The translations under genes were made by a program, and so were the position numbers. From contig QANT01007414.1 of assembly GCA_003254885.1 (NCBI GenBank), forward strand, positions 1-35,338: a DNA stretch of 35,338 nt, in the 5' to 3' direction. The DNA comes from Purshia tridentata. Taxonomy: Eukaryota; Streptophyta; Magnoliopsida; Rosales; Rosaceae. Shown in pieces: positions 1 to 16,561 of the stretch. The notes under the pieces are model-generated. The model was not told the DNA's origin, did not search any database, and saw only the letters and a list, made by a program, of their open reading frames with translations. Numbering within the stretch: the first letter of the stretch is position 1; each line of letters starts with the position of its first letter.

Positions 1-440
1 TCGCTAAACCAAACCCCAAACCCCAAACCAAATCCTAAATCATTTTTTTTTTATATTTTCAATTGCCCAATGGCTCGACCTCAATCAACCTTAAAAAGGC
101 TAAACCCTTTTTTTATTATTTTTTTCCTTCATTTTTCCTTCAAGCATCTCTCTGGATCTTCCACCTCCAAACGCAGTCCAGCCCGCCGTCGAAACCCACC
201 AAAAACCTAGCTTAGTCTCTTCTCTTCCTCCTTCCCTAGTCTCAACTCTTTTCAAAACTCAATCTCCTTTATTTCTCCCTTGATCTTCAAAAATGCTAAA
301 CAAAACGCAAGAATTCCAATCCCAAACCTAGAAATTTCATCTAGGCAAAGAGTTTGGTTCGAAATTTTACCGAAATTTTCCGAAATTTCACCGAAATTCA
401 CTGAAATTTCGGTAGTCTATCCCGAAATTTTACCATATCA

Positions 441-500
441 CCACAAATTCTCTCTTAAAATTTCCCCGAACCACAAATTCTCTCTTAAAATTTCCCCGAA
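441..500. repeat. Perfect 2 x 30-bp tandem repeat
   Basis: Bases 441-470 and 471-500 are identical; the unit begins CCACAAATTC and ends TTTCCCCGAA. It sits inside the GAAATTT-rich block, and the lack of any mismatch suggests a recent duplication. Confidence 0.9.
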
Positions 501-565
501 ATTTCTGAAATTTTACCAAAAAATGGCTAAAATGATGATTTCGTATCGGGACCCTCCAAAAACGA

Positions 566-593
566 TAATTTCGGCGAAATTTCGCCGAAATTA
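566..593. repeat. 28-bp perfect palindrome
   Basis: Read outward from the centre between 579 and 580, every base pairs with its counterpart for 14 positions on each side. The core is TTCGGCGAAATTTCGCCGAA. It has no spacer, so it could form a cruciform or simply be the densest point of the surrounding repeat. Confidence 0.9.
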
Positions 594-1030
594 CCGAAAT
601 TACACTCCTTAGCTATATATATAGTGTAGTGGTAAACGGAATATGAACAACTAATCAAACAAGCATATGATTATGAGCACTAATTAACCTGAAACTTACT
701 TAATCCGATGAGAAAGTATGTTATAAACCTATAAAATAATTTTGATTTTCTTTTTAACAAAAATAAGAGTGAGCCCCTAGGTATGTAATTTAAAAAAATA
801 CTGAACTCAAAACTAATCGATATATTAAATGAAAAGACTCGAAATTAATCTGATATATTATGATGCAGGACTTCAAAACACGACTGGAAATTTAATTATA
901 GTACGTCTCAAATACTATACACAATATATATACACAGTTGGACCAACACAAACGCCCAATATGGTTTCGTACTGAAGTTGCAATTAATTACTTGCACACA
1001 AATTTGTGATGTATATATTGAGAATAATAA

Positions 1031-1555
1031 TTAAGAAATAGTAGTTTGTAGCATCATGGTTTTGAATTCCTGAAAATCAAGCAGGCCATCCAAGTTGGTG
1101 TCGTACACATGAATCATATTTCTGCAGTCTCGGTTGCTATTCTCCTCCAAAACTCCCAACCTCCTCAACACGCTCTCAAGCTCCACGCATGAAATGAAGC
1201 CGTCCCCATTTATGTCAAAAACATTGAATGCCTTCACAAGGTCATTCTCATCCTCATCTTCCTCATTAATACTATCTTCTTGATCATCACCGCCACTGCT
1301 GCCAACATCATTCTTGTTGTGTTTATGGGGTGACGTGGATATGGACTCATAGAATAACAAGAACTCGTTGAAGTTGAGGCACGGTTTGCAAACCAAAGCC
1401 TCAAGCTCGTGCAAGCTGAACTGCACGCCTATTCTCTCGAGGAGCCAATTGAGCTCCTCGAGGCTCACAAGCTCGTCCCTGTTTTTGTCAAGCTTCTCGA
1501 ATATCCGGTGCAAATCATTAGTGCATAGGGGAGACATCATGTGAATTGTTGTCAT
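1031..1555 (-). CDS. CML44-like: Calmodulin-like EF-hand protein (CML44-like)
   Basis: Intronless 174-residue Ca2+-sensor protein. EF-hand loop 1 (residues 23-34, DKNRDELVSLEE) keeps the acidic ligands but has Glu instead of Gly at loop position 6. The second hand (about 50-67) has lost a recognisable loop. Loops 3 (114-125, DINGDGFISCVE) and 4 (152-163, DTNLDGLLDFQE) are canonical. An acidic Ser/Gly-rich linker (about 83-105) separates the two lobes. Length and layout fit plant CML43/CML44-type proteins, which are thought to decode Ca2+ signals by binding target proteins. The first ATG (MTTIHMM) is used; the Met residues at 6 and 7 are alternatives. No transit peptide or membrane segment is seen. 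The family is clear; the exact CML number is inferred. Confidence 0.88.
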   Translation of the reverse strand: MTTIHMMSPLCTNDLHRIFEKLDKNRDELVSLEELNWLLERIGVQFSLHELEALVCKPCLNFNEFLLFYESISTSPHKHNKNDVGSSGGDDQEDSINEEDEDENDLVKAFNVFDINGDGFISCVELESVLRRLGVLEENSNRDCRNMIHVYDTNLDGLLDFQEFKTMMLQTTIS

Positions 1556-2847
1556 GCAAAGAGACTAATACAACATGCAAATATCTATATATATGTATAT
1601 TGAATGAATATGGGATTTAGGTTATTATGGTTAGACGGGTTGGGTTGGGTGGTATTTATAGGTGGATACGGATATGAGTTTGGTCAGTTTATTCTATGCT
1701 TGTACGGGTGTGGACCGTGTGCATTGTATAAAAGATGATAAATTAGAATTTTGTAATCATAAATGATGTGGCTCAGATTGGTCAAGGCCCAAGGGTTGCA
1801 TATGAAGTTTCGTGGTTTTGGGGATGAAAGAGACGTATGGGGCTAGAAATATGTTCCATTATTTGTTGGTTTTAGACAATTCCAATTAAATTCTAAATTG
1901 GCGGGGATTCCAGAAGATTCCTCCCCTCTCAGGAATAATCTGTAGCTAGTGAAATTAGTAGTTTTTCAATGAGAGAGTACAAGCAAGGAACAGCAGTTAA
2001 GACATGAAACTATACTGGAGTTCGAAACTAGAAGCTCATCGAATATATAGACTCAAAATCATCATACAAAGTCAATATTTATAATTCGGTAATTTTATGC
2101 CTCATGGCATTATTATTCTTTGTTTTGGTGAAAGTATCACGCAATTGTTTGGACAACAAGGCTTAAGTTGGCGTCACTGAGGGACACATGGCTACTGGTA
2201 GATATGAAAGGTCAGGACACCCAATGAGTGGACAAACTGCTAAAACTTGGGTTGGTGCTTGGTCGGTTACTTGGTTGCATATGCACAAAAATACAAGACT
2301 CATCACTGACCACCCAAATAAAAAAGAAAGTTAACAATTTTTTTTTTCTGAGGAAATTAATAATTTTGTTCATCAGTTTCAGCTCAAGTAAAACGAGTTA
2401 GTTCTTTATTGTTTAAGATATTAAATTTTAAATTTTTTAAAAAGAACAATTTCTAGAACGGCACAATGAAGGAAGCATGAAATTCTTTAATAAATCAGCG
2501 TCGTGAATCACGTAGCTTCTATTTTATTTCTTTTTGCGTAAACCAAAGAAAGTTTTATGCAATCGTTGGCAACCGTCTATAATCTATACGATACAATGGG
2601 AGAGGAAGGGAGAGAGGGAGAGAGATTTAGAAAAGCCATATAAAACATTCATCTGAAAGCTAAAACTTATTGTTTCTAGAAGAAGATATGAAATCTCAAT
2701 TTAACAATGCCAAATTACAAAGTTGGGAATAAATAAAGAATAATAATTTATCGGCAAGAGACATCAATGTAACAATAACTATATCAAGAAGTGAAAGTTT
2801 CACCTTCCAGTCTCCAAGCAGAAGTTGCAAAGGCTCACAGTAGTTGT
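1556..2847. other. Intergenic: CML promoter and 3' flank of UDP-sugar pyrophosphorylase
   Basis: Both neighbours are on the minus strand, so this gap holds the CML promoter (near 1556-1900) and the 3' untranslated region of the pyrophosphorylase gene (near 2650-2847). A purine-rich GGGAGAGA tract lies at about 2598-2627. No gene or RNA was recognised. Confidence 0.55.
1653..1660 (-). promoter_or_regulatory. Likely TATA box of the CML gene
   Basis: TATAAATA on the minus strand, about 100 bases upstream of the CML start codon, which would give a 5' leader of roughly 70 nt. A second TATATATAT run at 1586-1594 is too close to the ATG to be the main one. Confidence 0.45.
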
Positions 2848-10774
<7,927 letters not shown>

Positions 10775-10870
10775 TGTTGGTGTTGAAAGAGGAGCTTGCT
10801 AAGCAGTGGTGGAGGATATTCTATGTTCAATGAAAGTCCGGCGAGAGCGGGAGACTGAGGATCGGTGGAG

Positions 10871-10878
10871 ATTTTATA
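10871..10878 (-). promoter_or_regulatory. Likely TATA box of the USP gene
   Basis: TATAAAAT on the minus strand, about 100 bases upstream of the pyrophosphorylase ATG at 10774, preceded on that strand by a GC-rich CCGCGCCAA stretch. Spacing predicts a leader of about 70 nt. Confidence 0.5.
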
Positions 10879-11386
10879 TTGGCGCGGTAACTCACTGCTG
10901 AACTGCTGATACGGGTGTTAGTTAATTTGGGCCCACCGTTTGCGTTGTCGTCTCTGTGTCTGACACTCTGACGTGGGCGTGCATTTGACGCCGCTGTTTC
11001 CATCGTCCAAACAATTAATTCCGATGGTTTTCTCTCTTTTTTATACTTTATTTATTTATATTTTGTATAAATTAGACAGGAAATATAGATAAATCTAAAT
11101 AAAGTCTATGCTCGATACTTTAAAAATCCAACATTCATTAAACTATTGCACTAGAATTATCCCCAACTTAATCATCTAGTTTTAAATAAGTGATGGTAAT
11201 CCATTTTAAGTGTGATGTTTTATCTAAAAAGATCTTTGTAAACTTTAAGTAAATATCTCACCTAATATATATATTGATTGGCAATCTTATGCACTAAACA
11301 AGCTCGAACCCATGAACATAAATTACAAAATCATCCTTCATATATTTTTTATTTACATTTTTGTTGGGTCCGTTTCGTAACTCCGT

Positions 11387-11430
11387 TACACACCATTACT
11401 TTTTTTTTGACCAAAGTACACACCATTACT
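11387..11430. repeat. 14-bp direct repeat flanking a T8 run
   Basis: TACACACCATTACT occurs at 11387-11400 and 11417-11430, enclosing TTTTTTTTGACCAAAG. The arrangement resembles the target-site duplication and tail of an extremely 5'-truncated retroposon inserted in minus orientation, though a small local duplication would look the same. Confidence 0.5.
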
Positions 11431-12320
11431 TGAGATAAGAGAAGGGGGGAGAATATGCTCAACCCCTTAATAGGAGTATTCTCACCTTAACGTTACCTGG
11501 TCTCCTGCCAATTGGCGTCACAAAATATAAAATAAGAACTTGCATTTACTTCTCCAATTCTCTGCATGTTGATTGTTGAAAGCAATTTTTAAAGTAATAG
11601 GGACAATGACGAAAAAACCCTCCAATTATTTAATAAAAATTTGATCTTTTTATGTTTTAATCAAATATTTAGTTTTATTATATTTTACTATTTGTTATAT
11701 CTATTTATCTATCTATATATATTTATCTAAGGAGAAAATACCATTTTAGTTAAATTTTAAAAAATTCCAAAAAAATGCGTTACAAAATATAGTTATAAGA
11801 GAAAACAATTTAGTTCACTAGAGATAAAATAGTAAAAGACTAATATATGTGAAGATCTAAAATGTATTTCCTTTGATTTTTCTGTGAGTTTTTATTTCTA
11901 CTTATCTTTTTAATATATATTATGAAAAAAGTATCCAAGAAACTAGGTTTCTTTTTTCTTTTCTTTTTTGGCCAAGAAACCAGTTAGTTATTAATAATGA
12001 CCATTCACGACTACGTAAAGAAGTTAATCAATTATAAATAACGACTATTCGCGCCTCCAATAGTCCATGACTATCAACTTTTAGTTTTACTTTTCGAATT
12101 CAAATGTTTATTTTCATCATAATTTTATAATAAAAAAGGAAAAGTCTTATTTAATAAAGGTAAAAGAAAGGATTTTTGTAGCTAGAAAGATTCTTACCCC
12201 AAAAAAGTAAATTTAACTAATAATTATTTTAGTGAATTAGTAATTAGCTAAGAGCACATGCTTGTGTTGTAAAAAAAGAAAAAAAAGACACATCCTTGAC
12301 TTGAGAGTTGAGGGAGTAGC

Positions 12321-12328
12321 TATAAAGT
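12321..12328 (+). promoter_or_regulatory. Likely TATA box of the unknown plus-strand gene
   Basis: TATAAAGT in the context GCTATAAAGTACGC. It predicts transcription starting near 12350, followed by a leader exon, a leader intron and the ATG at 12840. Confidence 0.45.
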
Positions 12329-12502
12329 ACGCGGCAGTCCCAAACTTGATGTTGCTCGGCTTTCTCGTGTTGCTGATGACTTTGTTTTCTTTTAGGGTTC
12401 ACTTCAAAGCTCAGTTCAGCTCTTAGATTCACTCTTTCCTGTTCTTCCAACCAGGTAACCAAGATCATCCCAAATTCTCCTTTTGGTTGCTGAGAAACCC
12501 AG

Positions 12503-12754
12503 GTAACTTATTTTTATCAGGCTAATTTAAAGACGTAATCTTTTATGTTTGTTCTGTGCTGGGGGGTCTATTACTTGGTTCAAAGAAAGTTTAATAATTG
12601 GGATCGTCATTGAAATTTTTTTTTTCTTTGCCTGTGTTTTCTCATCAACCAAACAGAAGCTTTTTATTCCCTTGACATTAAAGTATTGTGGGCCACAGTT
12701 ACAATGCATGCGCTGACTTCTGCTTTATTGATTTTTTTTGTTTTATGAAAACAG
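12503..12754 (+). other. Predicted intron in the 5' leader of the unknown gene
   Basis: Donor CCCAG|GTAACT at 12503 and acceptor ATGAAAACAG at 12754, the latter preceded by a T-rich tract. It removes 252 nt between the TATA box and the start codon. Based on splice-site shape only. Confidence 0.45.
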
Positions 12755-12790
12755 AAGTATGACATAGCAGAGTCTCAGTCACTGACTTAG

Positions 12791-12829
12791 ATGTATTGTG
12801 AGAAACAAAAGAGGGTTTCTTTGCGTTGA
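12791..12829 (+). promoter_or_regulatory. Upstream ORF, 12 codons
   Basis: An ATG opens a 12-codon frame (MYCEKQKRVSLR) ending with TGA ten bases before the main ATG at 12840. An even shorter ATG-ACA-TAG lies at 12759-12767. If both are in the mature leader, ribosomes must reinitiate or scan past them. Confidence 0.5.
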
Positions 12830-12839
12830 TTGTTGCTAG

Positions 12840-14204
12840 ATGGCGCATGTTTTGGTGAGAAAGAGGACTGTCAATTTCGAATGGGTAGCTGATGAGGAAT
12901 GTGCTGATTTTGAGGATGATTTGAGGCTAGCGAGGCAGAAGAGAAGGCAGAAGAGAAGGCGCGTGGCTAATGAAAGTGATAGGAGAAGTAAAAAATATAA
13001 TGCCCAGTTGGAAGAACAGGTGGATGAGGATTATGATATTTTCTTGAAAAGATTACAAGAGTATGGTTATCAAAATCAAGAATTTTGTGACAATGGGTGT
13101 GTATATAATGGGGATGATGATCCAGATTACTGGCTAGAGGTTTTCGGTGATGGAAATACCGATATTAGGTCTGTGGATGAGGGTAATAACAATGGTCCTG
13201 TTAGGTCTTTGAATAATCATCTTAATGATGATGATGTGGATCCTCAGTGTAAGATATTCTTGGAAAATGTTAGGGCAGATGGAAAGTCATATGCACTGGA
13301 CATTGTTTCAAAGAGTGGGATTACAGAAGTGATAAAGTATGAGCCAGGACATGGGTTACTACTAGAAGGGCCCAATACTCCAGAAAATTTGGAAAATTCT
13401 CAGGTGAAAGAGAAGACTAAAGTTACAAGAATTTTGAGGAAGGGTTTGATGAGGGAAATGTTAAATCGCCGCAACAAATGTACTCCTTGTTTGAATAAAG
13501 TAGAGTCTGAGAACCCAAGAGCTGTTAGGTGTCTTGTAAGGAAGAAAAAGTGGGGAACTATGGAGAATTTAAAGGATATCCCAAAGGAAAAGAGTTCATT
13601 GGTGAAGAATAATGTACAAGAGGAAGCACTGAAAGAGAAAACTGATACTAAAAGAACTACGAGGTTTATTGCAAAGAAGAAAAAGATAAAGATAAATAGC
13701 CCTGACAAGTCTGCTCGTCTTTTGAATAATGAAGAGATTGAGAGCGCCTACAAGAAAGCTGCAGATGGTAGGACAAATGGGCGTTCTAATAAAAGACCTG
13801 GTTCAGAGGTTATTCATTTTGCTGAATCTGATGCAACAGAGGAGGCCTATCAAAAGTTTCTATCTGGTCATCAGAATGATGGTGTAAATGAGAAAGCTGC
13901 AGGTGGTAGTACAAATGGGTGTTCTGATAAAAGAGATGGTTCAGAGGTTCTTCAAAAGCGTGGGAGCAAACATAGAGCTGAATCTATTGTAACAGATGAG
14001 AGCTACCAAAGGTTTCTAGATAATGTTCAGAAGGATGGTGAAAACTTGGTGTATACACCCAAAAATGGTAAACCAGTGGTATATGAGGAGTATGTGGAGA
14101 GTTCACCAGATGTTGAAATTCTAATGGAAGGGAACCCAAGTGATGGATTCAAGGCTGTATGCATCTTCTCTCATTTCAGCTTTGGTTACTTGGATCTGCA
14201 TGCA

Positions 14205-14245
<41 letters not shown>

Positions 14246-16247
14246 ATATTCATGTGTGTGTGAGTTTTATTGGCCTGTGTTTTCTGAAATTTGTTTATTT
14301 GTGGTTGTGTCTACTGTTGTTGCTTTGCAAATATAAAGGTGGTGGATTTAGAGACTGGGTGGTGCATTGAAAGTCCTGGTGCAGGTCATTCCCAGTTTAG
14401 GGTGGGGATTATGAAGGATCTTAAAAGGCCTTACAATCAAGAAGAATATGACAAGCTCTTAAAAGAAGTGTATTGCAGAAAGCCAAAGTTTAAAGATAGA
14501 GATCTTCGTAGTGTAACCAAACAATGTATTGTGCAAGGGCAATTTGGAAAATCATATCTAGAGAAGCACACAGGTTAGTTTAGAACTATATATATGTATA
14601 TACCATTTATTCCTTATTAGGTTGTAAGTTTATTTTTATGCATTGGTTCTCCCATGCTTGCAACTGTCAGTTTCTTTTCTTTTGTTGGTACATATTAGGT
14701 CGATGCTCTATGAAATATCTTTCATTTTGATAATAGTCTAAAATCTTTCTTCTTTTTATAAATAAAAAAAAGGGATATTAGTCTAATGTATATAATCTGC
14801 TTTTATCAAATTTTTAATTGTTGATGAGATGAACTTGTAATTTCTCATACACAAAAAGAAAAAAAGCTTTTATAAACAAATTGTTGAAATTATCACTGTC
14901 GTATGATGGCCATTATTTTTTCCATCTTTGCACTATTTTTCTTTAGTGGGAATATAGGAATACCTGGCCAACCAACTGTTATGGGTATTAAGTCATTCAG
15001 AATTCTGTGGTATTTAAGCCTAGGTTGGTTTGGAGATCTATACGTTTGTGCCTTCTTCTTTCACCTTCCCTTCTTTCCCCCTTGCCCTTCTCAATTTTTG
15101 ATTCCATGGGGATTCAAACATTTTTTTATTATACTTTTCTCTGTCTCTCCTTGACACATATATAAGTATTAAATAATTATCTACTTCTGCATTCTAGCAG
15201 CGACAATCGTTTTCTCATCTAACTGCAAGAAAGTTGAAAAGAAAAAATGCAGAAGATAAAGACATTATGCAAATATTCAATGTAGATATTGAAATGGTGT
15301 GTCTGTGTCCATATTCTACCCGGTCTTTTCAGTTTTTTCCTCACATTATTATGTTCAGCAAACTTGTGAGTTTTTCTATGGAACATAAATTTAATTGAAA
15401 AATTACTCCTTTGATTACTACAGATGATTTCTGCCTTTCTTTGTTACATGATTTCTGCTTTTTCATTATACTGGCTAGTTGGTTGTTTTGCCTTTGTTTC
15501 TTTAAACTTCATGTTTTACATGCTACATTTACAATTTACCAATTTTGCATCCTTTCAATTTGATTGTATTTTAGTTTAATTAATTTGTTTTCTGATTTTG
15601 CAGGCCTGGAAAGAAGGATTAATGAAGCTAAAGGCAATCACCGTAAAATTTTGAATCTCTTGCGGGGATTTTTTTACTGGTTGAAGGTAAGTTCCTTTAT
15701 ATTTGTACAAGTTTTATCTTGTTAGCTTGGTTCAAGTGTGACCTTGTTAGCTTATATATTGTTAATCAAACCATCTATAAGGAAAAGGATTGGTGTACTT
15801 TGGCAGTTGCTAGTTAACGTTCAATTCATTGATGCACTGACTTAACTGGGCTTGATTGCGATTTTTTCCCAAATTTCACATTTTTCATACCCATGTAAAA
15901 TTAGACTTCTGTTTTCAAGGACTGGGGATCGTATTTCATTTGTTATTGGTCCATTCATGAGCATGATGTGTGTAACATGGACGTGTCTTCTACATTCTTG
16001 TTTCTATATTGGTGTATGATTTTGCATGTGTTACTTGGAACGTCAGGGTTTGTGTTGTGTGCATGTACATTTTATATATTTGTTATCCCCAGTGATGATT
16101 GTTGCATTCATGTGTAATAGCATCGTCTGATTCGTATAATTGTTGTAATTTTGTCAGAATGGGCCACAGGAAGGAAGCTTCATGCCATGGAACGACCCAT
16201 CATGTTTGAACATGTTGCCGCCAGTTAATAAAGAAAACAGATGTTAA
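12840..16247 (+). CDS. Uncharacterised plant protein with internal tandem repeats, 4 exons, 574 aa
   Basis: I do not recognise this family. Exons 12840-14156, 14339-14573, 15604-15686 and 16158-16247 join in phase through GT-AG introns into 1725 nt. Exon 1 gives 439 residues: a basic cluster ARQKRRQKRRRV (31-42), acidic stretches, then lysine-rich FIAKKKKIKI (276-285). Together these suggest a nuclear protein. A motif resembling (V/A)x(E/D)x(S/A)YQxFLxxxxxDG recurs at about 61-76, 133-149, 332-348 and 384-400. Residues 305-348 and 351-400 form a longer tandem duplication (KAADGRTNG versus KAAGGSTNG). Exons 2-4 encode a compact C-terminal part with RPYNQEEYDKLLKEVYCRKP and LLRGFFYWLKNGPQEGSFMP, probably a folded domain. 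No signal peptide, membrane segment or enzyme motif is visible. The gene is convergent with ndhM, 314 bp away. Existence is well supported; function is unknown. Confidence 0.85.
14208..14243. repeat. (AT)18 microsatellite in intron 1 of the unknown gene
   Basis: A perfect 36-bp AT run about 50 bases after the exon 1 donor. If intron 1 is retained, it is translated as Ile-Tyr repeats, and the frame continues to a stop just before exon 2. Confidence 0.95.
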
Positions 16248-16561
16248 CAGGGGTTCTTGCATTAATCATCATATTGCAATGGAAGCAAATCTGATGAGTA
16301 CAATTGTAGCATTTAGGTTGCATGGGGTAAGATATTAGTGTGAAGATTGTTCTCTTTTGTTGTGGTATTCTGTCGCTCAGTGTGTACATACAGTGCAAGT
16401 AGGCTGGTTGTGGGATTTTTTCGCATAATCTCTCTCTCTCATATTTTTCTCTACATGAGTAATAACCTGCAATGACTAATGAGAGATGGAAGGGAAGACA
16501 TTATCATTTCACAACCTAAAATATACATCCTCTTTGTCCATCCACTGTGTCTGTTGGAATC
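16248..16561. other. Convergent 3' region
   Basis: 314 bases between the stop codons of the unknown gene (+) and ndhM (-), so both 3' untranslated regions must fit or overlap here. A short CT run lies near 16431-16440. No gene was seen. Confidence 0.6.

Larger units (their letters stand above)
355..600. repeat. Degenerate CCGAAATT / GAAATTTC repeat block
   Basis: The octamer CCGAAATT and close variants recur about a dozen times in 250 bases, in both orientations because GAAATTTC is itself palindromic. The block looks like a fragment of a repetitive element, but no terminal repeats or coding remnant are visible, so I cannot name the family. Confidence 0.6.
1..1030. other. Intergenic DNA left of the CML gene
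   Basis: No supportable gene. The first 40 bases hold a degenerate C/A heptamer (CCCCAAA-like). Bases 355-600 are a low-complexity GAAATTT-rich repeat. The rest is AT-rich, and the part next to 1031 probably includes the 3' untranslated region of the minus-strand calmodulin-like gene. A 110-codon open frame at 280-612 merely follows the repeat and has no coding character. Confidence 0.6.
10775..12320. other. Divergent intergenic region
   Basis: This lies between the divergently transcribed pyrophosphorylase (-) and the unknown gene (+), so it contains both promoters. The interior is very AT-rich, with a 14-bp direct repeat around a T-run at 11387-11430 and a similar arrangement at 11935-11983. 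No gene or RNA was recognised. Confidence 0.55.

Noticed and set aside
1..40. Telomere-like CCCCAAA repeats at the window edge
   Set aside because: Plant telomeres use CCCTAAA. Only about three imperfect units are present, so this is simple C/A-rich DNA.
280..612. A 110-codon open frame with repeated Pro-Lys-Phe-Ser segments
   Set aside because: It follows the GAAATTT repeat exactly; the amino-acid pattern is a by-product of the repeat, with no homology and no promoter or splice context.
2010..2050. GTTCGAAAC resembling a tRNA B box
   Set aside because: No matching A box, acceptor stem or cloverleaf could be drawn around it.
14903..15154. An 83-codon hydrophobic open frame on the plus strand
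   Set aside because: It sits inside intron 2 of the unknown gene, is T-rich, and has no continuation into flanking exons.
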